Assembly (NCBI RefSeq): GCF_001551835.1
Contig: NZ_LODL01000040.1
Span: 112,336 to 176,335, forward strand
Reading direction: 5' to 3'
DNA from: Dechloromonas denitrificans
GTDB taxonomy: Bacteria > Pseudomonadota > Gammaproteobacteria > Burkholderiales > Rhodocyclaceae
DNA length: 64,000 nucleotides
A program made the translations under genes and the position numbers. Under the pieces are notes generated by a model, which was given only the letters and a program-made list of their open reading frames with translations, made no database searches and was not told where the DNA came from. How positions within the stretch are numbered: position 1 is the first letter of the stretch; every line of letters begins with the position of its first letter. Positions 40,880-48,298 of this stretch are shown here, piece after piece.

Positions 40880-41038
40880 CTGGCGTTAAGGAGAAGCGGC
40901 TTGGCAGGTGCTCAGGGACAGGGAGAAATCCCCTCCGTCGGACGCCACATGCCTGCCCAGGATCAGAGTGCTACGGTCGACCAGTCCAAAAGCATGAAAA
41001 TGAAAAATGGCGCGGCTCAAACCTGCGCCATCTTTTTT
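40880..41038 (+). ncRNA. Candidate small RNA ending at an intrinsic terminator
   Basis: The segment before the terminator has no credible reading frame with a ribosome site but can fold. GGCAGGTG near 40907 pairs with the CATGCCTGCC around 40950, and an inner GGGAGAAATCCC hairpin is visible. Several GGA triplets (AAGGAG, AGGGACAGGGAG, CGGACG, AGGATC) are unpaired or in loops, reminiscent of CsrA/RsmA-binding RNAs. The 5' end is a guess, as no promoter is clear. It could equally be the 3' UTR of pqqA. Confidence 0.3.
41005..41038 (+). terminator. Intrinsic terminator
   Basis: ATGGCGC and GCGCCAT form a stem around a ~11-nt loop, followed by CTTTTTT. It is oriented with pqqA and converges on the minus-strand gene ending at 41081. 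Confidence 0.75.
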
Positions 41039-41080
41039 GCCGGAAATCAGGCTCGAAAATAGATTTACTATAGCTTCGTG

Positions 41081-41623
41081 TTAGAGATTGTTATCAACAT
41101 AAACGTCGGTGGCCTTTACAAGGTCTTTAATGAAGCGAATTACCTTTTCCAGTTCGTCTCGCTTGATTAAATGCGCGACAGGCGAACCGTTATTTAGGGG
41201 TTTTGATCGGTGTACGGCATCTCCGCGCTTACCTATCCAACTGTTTAAAGTAGCTCGTGCTTTTTCGGGTTCATAGTTGGCCCATGACCATCCTTCGGTG
41301 ACATCCAGACCAAGGTATTCTTGAAAAATACGTTTTGTTTTATCAGAGCTTGGGTTGTGGAATTGCTTCAGATCGGTGTGCAACTTCTTTAAAACGAAAT
41401 CACCGACGTAACTACCAGCGACGACACCCAGCTTTTTATTCATTTCTTCAAGAAGCCTATCCTCGACATAGGTTTCCCATGCTGTTAGCGCCATTACAAG
41501 GCCGGCACGTTTCAGTACCTCAGCATTCGCGGGCGGTGGATTTGTGTTGATTGCGTCAAAGTGCGCGAGCAGTTCTTCTGCGTCCTTTATGCCGAATTCA
41601 AAACTTTGGTATGCGCGTGACAT
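41081..41623 (-). CDS. HEPN-domain protein (RiboL-PSP-HEPN-like), low-GC
   Basis: A 180-residue helical protein. The block LVMALTAWETYVEDRLLEEM and the Rx4H motif RGDAVH (in KRGDAVHRSKP) match the RiboL-PSP-HEPN type of HEPN domain, a class linked to RNA cleavage and conflict systems. The gene has clearly lower GC than its surroundings. On its 5' side, 6 bp before the ATG, is a 27-bp attC-like remnant (41630-41656), so it was probably acquired as an integron cassette. No antitoxin partner (such as an MNT nucleotidyltransferase) is adjacent. The family call is by motif; activity is unknown. Confidence 0.7.
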   Translation of the reverse strand: MSRAYQSFEFGIKDAEELLAHFDAINTNPPPANAEVLKRAGLVMALTAWETYVEDRLLEEMNKKLGVVAGSYVGDFVLKKLHTDLKQFHNPSSDKTKRIFQEYLGLDVTEGWSWANYEPEKARATLNSWIGKRGDAVHRSKPLNNGSPVAHLIKRDELEKVIRFIKDLVKATDVYVDNNL

Positions 41624-41629
41624 TGAAAT

Positions 41630-41656
41630 CTCTAACGTTTGAATGATTGGTTGGGC
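41630..41656 (-). other. Collapsed attC-like site
   Basis: On the minus strand it starts GCCCAAC and ends CAAACGTTAGAG. The two ends of an attC are joined through a single CATTCAAACG, as if the central hairpin had been deleted between ATTCAA direct repeats in the arms. Confidence 0.5.
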
Positions 41657-41893
41657 AGCATTTCTAAGCCCCCGAAAACAACCGGAGTAACAAACTAATT
41701 ACGACGATAATTGCCCGAGCGCGACCAGAAACCTCCAAAACAAACTGGCTTTATGCGGCTATGACTTACCCGCTTACGTTGCTGGATCACGTTCGCGAAC
41801 GGACTCGTTGCAAGCGCAAGAGCATAAGGAGCGAGGGTTCTCATGTCCAGTGGATAAGGCCTTGCATCCTGTTCAATGGCGAGGTTGGGCGAG

Positions 41894-42274
41894 TTAGCTA
41901 TCGCCTTGGCGCGCTGAACGGTGACGGCAGAAGAGCCAAGCGTAGATTGCCGCGTTGATGACGAAGACTACGGCGGCCAGTGCGAACTGGATTTCCCGGG
42001 TCAGTCCGGTCGGATAGATGATGGCCAGTAGATAGTGCTCGATGAAGCTTTCGCTGTAGCCCGCTTCGCCGGCCTTGAGGCGCAGGTAGTTCTCGGCGGT
42101 GGTCAGCGGGCAGAGGCGGCCGGTGAGCTCGACAAAAACGCCCCAGGCTGCGGCAGGAAGGTGGATGAGGGGCAGCCAGGGCCAGCGCGCCGCCCCGGCT
42201 GCGCCCAAGATGACGAAGACGATGAAGGCCAGGTGAAGGAGCAGGACGGTTTCAGCGGCCAGGCGGTAGAGCAT
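41894..42274 (-). CDS. DUF2784-family membrane protein
   Basis: A 126-residue inner-membrane protein with a long N-terminal helix (ETVLLLHLAFIVFVILGAAG), WPWLPLIHLPAAAWGVFVEL with the family LTGRLCPLT motif, and FIEHYLLAIIYPTGLTR, all typical of DUF2784. A last helix (FALAAVVFVINAAIYAWLF) precedes a basic tail. Conserved His and Cys residues suggest metal or cofactor contact, but no function is established. The gene is isolated, with the low-GC HEPN patch on its 3' side. Its stop is directly followed by a CGCCCAAC sequence that may be a relic attC end. Confidence 0.85.
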   Translation of the reverse strand: MLYRLAAETVLLLHLAFIVFVILGAAGAARWPWLPLIHLPAAAWGVFVELTGRLCPLTTAENYLRLKAGEAGYSESFIEHYLLAIIYPTGLTREIQFALAAVVFVINAAIYAWLFCRHRSARQGDS

Positions 42275-42288
42275 GGGGGGCTACCTCA

Positions 42289-42342
42289 CTGGATCCCCGC
42301 CTGCGCGCCCCGCAGGAAGTACCCTTGGGGGGCGGGGATGAC
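42289..42342. repeat. Degenerate dRS3-like palindromic repeat
   Basis: CTGGATCCCCGCCTGCGC at the left and GGCGGGGATGAC at the right match the arms of the repeat at 40789-40855, with about 24 bases of different sequence in the loop. Confidence 0.55.
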
Positions 42343-42345
42343 ACT

Positions 42346-42711
42346 CTATTCAGCGTTTCCCTGGGTCGGCGCTGAGTCGGCATTCCGCTTCGGCATCTGC
42401 TCGAGTATGCAGCGGATGCCGGGCGAATCGGCCGGGGCGGCGTAGGAGCCTTGCAGCGCGGTGACGTAGCTCTGCTCGGAAATCTTGCCGTGGTAGTAGC
42501 GCGACGTGACATCGAGGAAATAAGGGTCCGTCGTCGTTGCATTGGGCATCAGCCGGTTGATGCTGACAGCGCCGAGCCGGAGGCCCCAGCATTGGACCCG
42601 GACCTGCTCAAGCGCCACATCGAAGTTGCGCTCGGGGCGCCAGGCATCGGTGGCGCAGCCCGCGAGAGCCAGGGCCGTCAGGAGCAGCTTGGAGAATTCG
42701 GCAACTTTCAT
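42346..42711 (-). CDS. Small lipoprotein of unknown function
   Basis: A 121-residue protein starting MKVAEFSKLLLTALALAGC; the LAGC lipobox puts the lipid-modified Cys at residue 19. The mature protein is hydrophilic with VRVQCWGLRLGAVSINRL and PGIRCILEQMPKRN, so two Cys residues could form a disulfide. A GGAG ribosome site precedes the chosen ATG; an ATG four codons earlier is less well placed. The C-terminus (NADSAPTQGNAE) runs up to the palindromic repeat at 42289-42342. Not recognised as a named family. Confidence 0.65.
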   Translation of the reverse strand: MKVAEFSKLLLTALALAGCATDAWRPERNFDVALEQVRVQCWGLRLGAVSINRLMPNATTTDPYFLDVTSRYYHGKISEQSYVTALQGSYAAPADSPGIRCILEQMPKRNADSAPTQGNAE

Positions 42712-42744
42712 GTTGGACTCCAAAACAACAGCGGGTTTTCGCGC

Positions 42745-43107
42745 CTAGAACAGCCGGTAATGCCGGAAGGCGCCGGGGGCGTGCGAGAGCAGCGTCGACA
42801 GGGTCAGGATAAACCAGAAAATGGGCAGGGCCCAGGCCGGTTGCAGCGCCATCAGGCCGACCAGCAGCAGTTTGAGCAGCACGCCGAAGCCGGCGGTTTC
42901 GCGCAGTTGGGCCGGGTTGGCCCAGCTGTCGATGGCGAACATGGCGAAGCCCGAGATGAACAGCACGCTGGCGCCGAGGCCGAGACTGCCGGCCCCGAGC
43001 AGGGCGCCACCGAGCAGGACCAGGCCGAGCAGATGGACGGTGCGCAGGGTGACGTTCAGCCAGCGTTTGCCGGGAAAGTCGCGGACGTTGTCGCGGGGGC
43101 GGCGCAT
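42745..43107 (-). CDS. Small inner-membrane protein of unknown function
   Basis: A 120-residue protein with a basic cytoplasmic start (MRRPRDNVRDFPGKRWLN) and four predicted helices: TVHLLGLVLLGGALLGAG, ASVLFISGFAMFAIDSW, GVLLKLLLVGLMALQPAW and FWFILTLSTLLSHAPG. It ends in HAPGAFRHYRLF. The layout is similar to small cytochrome b- or DUF-type membrane proteins, but no motif decides. It lies 21 bp downstream of rhlE and may be transcribed with it. Confidence 0.7.
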   Translation of the reverse strand: MRRPRDNVRDFPGKRWLNVTLRTVHLLGLVLLGGALLGAGSLGLGASVLFISGFAMFAIDSWANPAQLRETAGFGVLLKLLLVGLMALQPAWALPIFWFILTLSTLLSHAPGAFRHYRLF

Positions 43108-43128
43108 CGGTGTCCGATCAGGCTGCGC

Positions 43129-44475
43129 TTAGCGCGGCCGTGCCTTGGCCGCCGGCTTTTTCGCCGGGCCGGCCGTTTTGCCCGGGGCGCTGCGCCCGCC
43201 GCCACGGCGGCCGGACTTGGCCGGCGCATCGTCGAAACCGACCCAGTTGCCGGGCACACCCTTGGCTGAACGACCGCCCGGGACCTTGGGCTTTTTCGGC
43301 TTTTTGACCAGTTGACCGGCGGCATTGGTCATCGGCACCCGGTGATCGGGTTCGAAACCCGGTTCTTCCTCGCGTTCCAGCGTCTGCTTGGTCAGCGTCT
43401 CGATGGCGGCGAGCAGCGGTGCTTCGTCGGCACAGACCAGCGAAATCGCCTCGCCGCTGGCTCCGGCCCGGCCGGTGCGCCCGATGCGGTGGATATAGTC
43501 TTCGGCGACGATCGGCAGGTCGAAATTGACCACCTGCGGCAGATCGTCGATATCCAGGCCGCGCGCCGCGACATCGGTGGCGACCAGGATTTGCACTTCA
43601 CCCGCCTTGAAACTGTCGAGGGCGCGCTGGCGGCTGGCCTGCGGCTTGTCGCCGTGGATCGCGTCGGCCTTGATCTTCTTGGCGAGGAGGTTGGCGACCA
43701 GTTCGTCGGCGCCCTTTTTGGTCTTGACGAAGACCAGCACCTGCCCCCACTTGCGATCTTTCAGCATGAACAGGAAGAGTTCGCCCTTGCGCTTCTTGTC
43801 CACCGGCACCACCCACTGCTTGACTGCCTTGACCGTGCTGTTGCGCGGGCTGACTTCGATGCTCAGCGGGTCGCGCAGGCGGCCCTTGGCCATGCTGCGG
43901 ATTTCGTCGGAGAAGGTGGCGGAGAAGAGCAGTGTCTGCTTCTGCTTGGGCAGCGCGGCGAAGACGGTCGACAGTTCCTGCGCGAAGCCGAGGTCGAGCA
44001 TGCGGTCGGCCTCGTCGAGAATGAGGATCTCGACCTGCTTGAACTTGATGGCGTTCTGGCGGAAGAGGTCGAGCAGGCGGCCCGGCGTCGCGACCAGCAC
44101 ATCGACGCCGCGGCGCAGGCGCATCATCTGCGGGTTGATGCTGACCCCGCCGTAGGCGGCGTAAGTGCTGACCGCGAGGTGCTCGCCGTACTGGCGGAAG
44201 CTGGACTGCACCTGTTCGGCCAGTTCGCGGGTCGGCACCAGGACCAGGGCGCGGATCGAGTTGCTCGCCGCCTTTTCGCCTTCGCTCAGGCGCTGCAGCA
44301 CGGGCAGCGCGAAGCCGGCAGTCTTGCCAGTGCCGGTCTGCGCCGCCGCCATCAGGTCGCGCCCGGCCAGCACGGCGGGAATGGCCTGGATTTGCACCGG
44401 CGTCGGCGTCTTGTAGCCGAGGGTGTCGAGGGCTTGCAGCAGCGGGGCGGCGAGGCCGAGGGAGGCGAAAGTCAT
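43129..44475 (-). CDS. rhlE: DEAD-box ATP-dependent RNA helicase RhlE
   Basis: A 448-residue DEAD-box helicase with Q motif (GYKTPTPVQIQAIP), motif I AAQTGTGKTAGFALP, Ia PTRELAEQ, II DEADRMLDLGF, III SATFSDE, V ATDVAARGLDID and VI HRIGRTGRAG. After the two RecA lobes, the ~75-residue tail is basic (KKPKKPKVPGGRSAKG), typical of RhlE for RNA binding. It acts in ribosome assembly and RNA turnover in the cytoplasm. The start is at the ATG preceding TFASLGLAAPLLQAL, the usual N-terminus; the ribosome site is poor. The alternative name could be a general DEAD-box helicase, but RhlE fits best. Confidence 0.92.
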   Translation of the reverse strand: MTFASLGLAAPLLQALDTLGYKTPTPVQIQAIPAVLAGRDLMAAAQTGTGKTAGFALPVLQRLSEGEKAASNSIRALVLVPTRELAEQVQSSFRQYGEHLAVSTYAAYGGVSINPQMMRLRRGVDVLVATPGRLLDLFRQNAIKFKQVEILILDEADRMLDLGFAQELSTVFAALPKQKQTLLFSATFSDEIRSMAKGRLRDPLSIEVSPRNSTVKAVKQWVVPVDKKRKGELFLFMLKDRKWGQVLVFVKTKKGADELVANLLAKKIKADAIHGDKPQASRQRALDSFKAGEVQILVATDVAARGLDIDDLPQVVNFDLPIVAEDYIHRIGRTGRAGASGEAISLVCADEAPLLAAIETLTKQTLEREEEPGFEPDHRVPMTNAAGQLVKKPKKPKVPGGRSAKGVPGNWVGFDDAPAKSGRRGGGRSAPGKTAGPAKKPAAKARPR

Positions 44476-44525
44476 GGTCGTGGTGGCGGCGGGAGCGGGG
44501 AAAGGGTGGAGTTTACCCGCTTCGC

Positions 44526-45788
44526 TCAGCCAAAGCGTCGCGCTGCGTCAACGGCGAGGCCGGCGCCGATGCTGCCGAACAGATCGCCTTCGACGGCGCG
44601 GGCTTTGGGGAGCTGGGCGGCGATGCGCTGGCGCAGGGCGGGAATGCCGCTCGAGCCGCCGGTGAAGAAGATGCTGTCGATGCGGTCGGCGGCGATGCCG
44701 GCCTGCGGCAGCAGGCGGGCGACGGTCGTTTCGACCTTTTCGACCAGTTGCGTACTGGCCAGTTCGAATTCGAGGCGGCTCAGCGTGTGCATCTCGCCGG
44801 GCGAAAAGGCTTCCAGCGTCAGCGGCGCGCTGTCCTGGTCCGACAGCGCGATCTTGGCCTGCTCGATCTGGTGCGCCAGCCAGTGGCCGGCCTTGTGCTC
44901 GATCAGGGCGAGCAGGCGTTCGAGGCGTTCCGGCTCCAGGGCGTCGATGTAGAGCCGCTGCTGCTCGGCCCAGACCTGGCGGGTGTAGGCGAAATTGATG
45001 GTGTGCCAGGTGGCGAGGTTGAAATACAGGCTGGCCGGCATTTCGCGGCCGCTCTTCAGGGCGCTGCGGTAGCCGAGCAGGGGCATGACACTGCTCAGGC
45101 TGAGCTGGCGGTCGAAGTCGGTGCCGCCGATATGGACGCCGCCGTTGGCCAGCACGTCGCTGCGGCGGTCGGCCTGTTTGGCGCGCTCGGGCGACAGGCG
45201 GACGATGGAAAAGTCGGAGGTGCCGCCGCCGATGTCGGCGATGAGGACGATCTCTTCGTGGTGCAGGCTGGTTTCGTAATGGTAGGCGGCGGCAATCGGC
45301 TCGAACTGGAAGCTGATGTCGCGAAAACCGATGGCGCGGGCGATGTCGCCAAGCGTGCTTTCGGCCAGCTGGTCGGCGGCCGGGTTGTCGTCGACGAAGA
45401 AGACCGGGCGGCCGAAAACCGCTTCGTCGAAACGGCGGCCGGTTTGCGCCTCGGCCCGGCTTTTCAGGGTGCCGATGAATTCCTTGAGCAGGTCGCGGAA
45501 GACGATGGCGCGGCCATTCACTTCGGTGCGGCCGTCGATCAGGCTGCTGCCGAGCAGGCTTTTCAGCGAGCGCATCAGGCGGCCTTCGTAGCCGTCGAGG
45601 TATTGCCCGAGCCCGGCCCGGCCGAAGCTGACGCTGTCTTCCTCGGCATTGAAGAAGACGACCGAGGGCAGCGTCACCTTGTCGTCTTCGAGCGCCAGCA
45701 GCGTCGGGCGGCCGGGGTTCAGCCAGCCGACGGTGGAGTTGGAGGTGCCGAAGTCGATGCCGCAGGCGCGGGCGGGTGAAACGTGCAT
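44526..45788 (-). CDS. yegD: Hsp70-family chaperone-like protein (YegD type)
   Basis: A 420-residue actin-fold ATPase with the phosphate-1 motif CGIDFGTSNSTVGWLNPG, phosphate-2 region VLIADIGGGTSDFSIVRLSP and adenosine motif IFFTGGSSGIPALRQRIAAQ. It has no C-terminal substrate-binding domain or lid, which fits YegD rather than DnaK. E. coli YegD is a putative chaperone of unclear clients. It lies 50 bp upstream of rhlE on the same strand. The N-terminal MHVSPARACG start is the only Met near the first strand. Function beyond ATP binding is inferred from family. Confidence 0.9.
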   Translation of the reverse strand: MHVSPARACGIDFGTSNSTVGWLNPGRPTLLALEDDKVTLPSVVFFNAEEDSVSFGRAGLGQYLDGYEGRLMRSLKSLLGSSLIDGRTEVNGRAIVFRDLLKEFIGTLKSRAEAQTGRRFDEAVFGRPVFFVDDNPAADQLAESTLGDIARAIGFRDISFQFEPIAAAYHYETSLHHEEIVLIADIGGGTSDFSIVRLSPERAKQADRRSDVLANGGVHIGGTDFDRQLSLSSVMPLLGYRSALKSGREMPASLYFNLATWHTINFAYTRQVWAEQQRLYIDALEPERLERLLALIEHKAGHWLAHQIEQAKIALSDQDSAPLTLEAFSPGEMHTLSRLEFELASTQLVEKVETTVARLLPQAGIAADRIDSIFFTGGSSGIPALRQRIAAQLPKARAVEGDLFGSIGAGLAVDAARRFG

Positions 45789-45851
45789 GAACTGGCCGGA
45801 AAAATGTGGGGGCGCGCGATGCTACGCGGGGCCTCCGGCAAAGTCCAGAAA

Positions 45852-46541
45852 CTAATCGGCCAGCTCGATTTCGCCGCTGATGCTGCTCGAAATCTGGCTT
45901 TCGCCGGCCTCCAGCGGCACCGGGGCGGCATCGCTGGCCATTTCCATCTTCGCCGCGCGCAGCATCGGCATCGGCGGCACCTGGCTGCTCTGCTGGATGT
46001 TCAGGCGCTTGATCTTGTACGGCTTGCCGAGCGTGCCGGCGACCAGCGCGGCGCGCGCCTCGAAGGCGCGGATCGCATCCTGGGTGACGCCTTCCTCGAC
46101 CAGTCGGCGCGTCGCCGGCGACGGCAACTGGCTGACATTGCCGAGGGCCAGCTTCATCTGCTGCAGTTTGGCCAGCAGTTCGGACAGTGCGGCGCCATCC
46201 TTCGACTCCAGCACCAGCTCCGAACGCATCCGCCAGCTTTCAATCTTGCGATTGTTGCCGTACACCGGGTAGGTGTGCTGGTTGCCGCTTTTGACCGAAA
46301 TGCCGGCCTTGCCCTTGATCAGGCGCAGCGCCTCGGCGATTTCCTGATTGACCCGCTTCGCCAGTTCGGCCGGATCGGCGGCATTGGCTTCGGCATAGAC
46401 GACGGCGCGCAGCAGGTCGTTGGCGGCCGGCCGACTGGCTTCGGCCGACAGTTCGATCAGCGTGCCGGCCTGGGCGGCGGGCAGCAGCAGGCTGCCGGCG
46501 AGCAGCGGGATGGCAAGCAAGGCGAAGGTTTTGGCAGGCAT
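45852..46541 (-). CDS. Periplasmic SIMPL-domain (DUF541) protein
   Basis: A 229-residue protein starting MPAKTFALLAIPLLAGSLLLP, with a signal peptide likely cut after AQA (residues ~24-26). The mature part has the SIMPL pattern: IELSAEASRPAANDLLRAVV, a middle NQHTYPVYGNNRKIESWRMR region and AFEARAALVAGTLGKPYKIK. Many such proteins are periplasmic or outer-membrane-associated, with unknown roles in stress or envelope maintenance. The open frame extends far upstream to 47117, but that part is the shadow of the opposite-strand gene. It is divergent from the PncC/CinA-type gene. Confidence 0.87.
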   Translation of the reverse strand: MPAKTFALLAIPLLAGSLLLPAAQAGTLIELSAEASRPAANDLLRAVVYAEANAADPAELAKRVNQEIAEALRLIKGKAGISVKSGNQHTYPVYGNNRKIESWRMRSELVLESKDGAALSELLAKLQQMKLALGNVSQLPSPATRRLVEEGVTQDAIRAFEARAALVAGTLGKPYKIKRLNIQQSSQVPPMPMLRAAKMEMASDAAPVPLEAGESQISSSISGEIELAD

Positions 46542-46654
46542 GGTGGGGAGTCTCCCGGTCGGTATGGTGCGTCGAATTATGCACCTGTCAGACGGAGCGG
46601 CCGGCGTGAAATTAAGGCAGCGGGGATCGTCACAAAACGGCAGTGGGCGAATGC

Positions 46655-46660
46655 TAAAAT
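46655..46660 (+). promoter_or_regulatory. Possible -10 box for the PncC-type gene
   Basis: TAAAAT ends 7 bp before the ATG at 46668. No Shine-Dalgarno sequence is present in the short leader, so the transcript could be leaderless or nearly so. A matching -35 is weak. Confidence 0.3.
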
Positions 46661-46667
46661 TTGCCCG

Positions 46668-47168
46668 ATGAATGAACTTGAAACCCTCTCCGAACGTCTT
46701 GGCACAACGCTTCTCGCCCGCGGCGAATGGCTGGCCGCCGCCGAATCCTGCACCGGTGGCTGGCTGGCCCAGTCGGTAACGGCGATTGCCGGCAGTTCCA
46801 CCTGGTTCGACCGGGGCTTCGTCACCTATTCCAATGCCGCCAAGGTCGAGATGCTCGGTGTGCCGGAAACAACGCTCGAACGCCACGGTGCGGTTTCCGA
46901 AGCGACCGCCCGCGCCATGGCGCAGGGCGTGCTGCGCAACAGCCGGGCCGACTGGGCGGTGGCGATTACCGGCATTGCCGGGCCGAGCGGCGGTTCGCCG
47001 GAAAAGCCGGTCGGCACCGTCTGCTTCGCCTGGGCACAGAAAGACAAGGGCTGCGAGGCGCAGGTCTGCCAGTTCGCCGGCGACCGCGCCGCCGTCCGCG
47101 AGCAGTCGGTGCGCCATGCGCTGAACGGCTTGCTGAAGCGGGTGATGGCGGCCAGCATGCTGGCCTGA
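46668..47168 (+). CDS. pncC: Nicotinamide-nucleotide amidase (PncC / CinA C-terminal domain)
   Basis: A 166-residue protein that is only the CinA C-terminal domain. Signatures are LAAAESCTGGWLAQSVTAIA, GFVTYSNAAKVEMLGVP, AVSEATARAMAQG and AITGIAGPSGGSPEKPVGTV. Stand-alone forms deamidate NMN to nicotinic acid mononucleotide, recycling the by-product of NAD-dependent DNA ligase. Length and motifs fit PncC (~165). It is divergent from the SIMPL gene and ends just before a short GTCGACCGC repeat. Confidence 0.92.
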   Translation: MNELETLSERLGTTLLARGEWLAAAESCTGGWLAQSVTAIAGSSTWFDRGFVTYSNAAKVEMLGVPETTLERHGAVSEATARAMAQGVLRNSRADWAVAITGIAGPSGGSPEKPVGTVCFAWAQKDKGCEAQVCQFAGDRAAVREQSVRHALNGLLKRVMAASMLA

Positions 47169-47184
47169 CGGCTCGCTTTTAGGG

Positions 47185-47213
47185 CAGTCCTGCGGTCGAC
47201 CGCCGTAAAAGGC
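47185..47213 (+). repeat. GTCGACCGC intergenic repeat, short copy
   Basis: CAGTCCTGCGGTCGACCGCC followed by GTAAAAGGC matches the right end of the long repeats. It lies between the convergent pncC and DUF302 genes. Confidence 0.7.
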
Positions 47214-47219
47214 CGATTC

Positions 47220-47660
47220 TCAGCGGCCGGCTTCGCCGGCAATTTCACCAAGCAGCGCTTCGATGGCCGGCGCCGCCTTGCCCTGCGGCTTGCGATAGGC
47301 GACCCAGGTACGTGCCGTCTCGCCGGGCAGCGCATAGACGGCGATCGAGAACGGGCAGAGCACGATGTTGTGCGGGTCGGCCTCCATCATTCGGCGCGAC
47401 AACCCGGCCGAGCAGAATTCGATGATCTCGGCTTTGGCGAAGACCGGCCGGTTGGTCCCGAGATCGGCCCCGGTGCGGGCCAGCATATCGGCGATATGCG
47501 AGGTGTAATTGACGACCAGACCGCGGTTCTCGATGCCGAGGACGATCGCTTCGCGGGTTTCCTCGAAGCTGCTGCCGACCTGGCGGCGCACCATCCAGTC
47601 GTCGGCCAAGGCGCTACCGGCGGTAAAGAGCAAGGCGAGCAGGGCGAGCGGACGGCGCAT
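47220..47660 (-). CDS. DUF302-family exported protein
   Basis: A 146-residue protein starting MRRPLALLALLFTAGSALAD with a signal peptide cleaved probably after ALA. The mature part contains SSFEETREAIVLGIENRGLV, AEIIEFCSAGLSRRMMEADP and NIVLCPFSIAVYALPGE, the DUF302 pattern. A GAGGT ribosome site supports the ATG at 47660 over one four codons earlier. DUF302 proteins occur with sulfur-oxidation and respiratory genes but have no fixed function. Two cysteines in the conserved region could bind heme or metal. Confidence 0.85.
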   Translation of the reverse strand: MRRPLALLALLFTAGSALADDWMVRRQVGSSFEETREAIVLGIENRGLVVNYTSHIADMLARTGADLGTNRPVFAKAEIIEFCSAGLSRRMMEADPHNIVLCPFSIAVYALPGETARTWVAYRKPQGKAAPAIEALLGEIAGEAGR

Positions 47661-47836
47661 GACAGACCTCAATCAGGATTCGTTGATGGACGGATTGTAC
47701 GCCGGCCAGCCCGGCGAAAAATATGCCGTTTTGAATGTGCCAGAGTGCGGGCTGGTCGGGGATAATCCGGCCCATAAGGGTGGCCGCTCCGTTGCTGCCG
47801 ACGATTGTTGGCGGGGCCGGTACTGGGGGAATTGTT

Positions 47837-48232
47837 ATGTCAAATGAAAATGCTGCGGTCGTCCTCGATACGGCGCTCGGCTTGCACTCGATGAATGGCA
47901 ACGTCCGGCTTTATTGCCGTCTGCTCAAGGTGTACCGCGACGAAAGCGCGATCAGCCTGCCGGCGCTGCACAGCGCACTGGCCGAGGGCGATGCCGAGTC
48001 GATCGAACATCTGGCCCACCGCCTGAAGGGCGGCAGCGGCACGCTCGGCCTGCCCACCGTCCAGCAGGCGGCACAGGCGCTGGAACTGGCCGCCAAGCAA
48101 GGCGCCGCCGCCGGGCAGTTGACGGCCTTGCTGCTCAGCCTGGAGAGCATTCAGCAGCAGGGTATCGAGGCGATTGCCGAGTATCTCGCGCTGGCCGATA
48201 CGTCGACGCCGGAAGGCGGCAGCGCTTCCTGA
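47837..48232 (+). CDS. Hpt-domain phosphotransfer protein
   Basis: A 131-residue single-domain protein. Helix SIEHLAHRLKGGSGTLGLPT carries the Hpt motif AHxLKGxxGxLG with phospho-accepting H61, followed by a second long helix (VQQAAQALELAAKQGAAAG). It would relay phosphoryl groups between a hybrid kinase and a response regulator. No kinase or regulator is adjacent; the hybrid kinase at 35698-38688, which shows no clear Hpt histidine of its own, is a plausible partner 9 kb away. A GGGGGA ribosome site precedes the ATG. Confidence 0.88.
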   Translation: MSNENAAVVLDTALGLHSMNGNVRLYCRLLKVYRDESAISLPALHSALAEGDAESIEHLAHRLKGGSGTLGLPTVQQAAQALELAAKQGAAAGQLTALLLSLESIQQQGIEAIAEYLALADTSTPEGGSAS

Positions 48233-48249
48233 GGCGGGGCCGTTCCCCG

Positions 48250-48283
48250 AGTCCTGCGGTCGACCTCGGTAAACCGGCAAAAA
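48250..48283 (+). repeat. GTCGACCGC intergenic repeat, short copy
   Basis: AGTCCTGCGGTCGACCTCGG followed by TAAACCGGCAAAAA resembles the right end of the long repeats. It lies between the convergent Hpt and helicase genes. Confidence 0.6.
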
Positions 48284-48298
48284 TGCCGGCGGCCCGAT

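Larger units (their letters stand above)
40771..41080. other. Intergenic stretch after pqqA: palindromic repeat, possible sRNA and terminator
   Basis: No convincing protein gene is seen. The stretch holds an inverted pair of dRS3-like repeats (40789-40855), a GGA-rich segment able to form a GGCAGG/CCTGCC stem, and an intrinsic terminator (41005-41038). Confidence 0.6.

Noticed and set aside
40950-41063. 37-residue plus-strand frame running through the intrinsic terminator
   Set aside because: No ribosome site, and it would be translated through a terminator hairpin; better explained as non-coding RNA.
41695-41844. 49-residue minus-strand frame starting MRTLAPYALALATSP in the low-GC patch
   Set aside because: Could be a cassette peptide, but there is no clear ribosome site and no recognisable family; not supported enough to annotate.
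41880-41895. GTTGGGCGAGTTAGC next to the DUF2784 stop as a further attC end
   Set aside because: A GCCCAAC-type heptamer is present, but no matching second arm or convincing hairpin was found within 150 bp.
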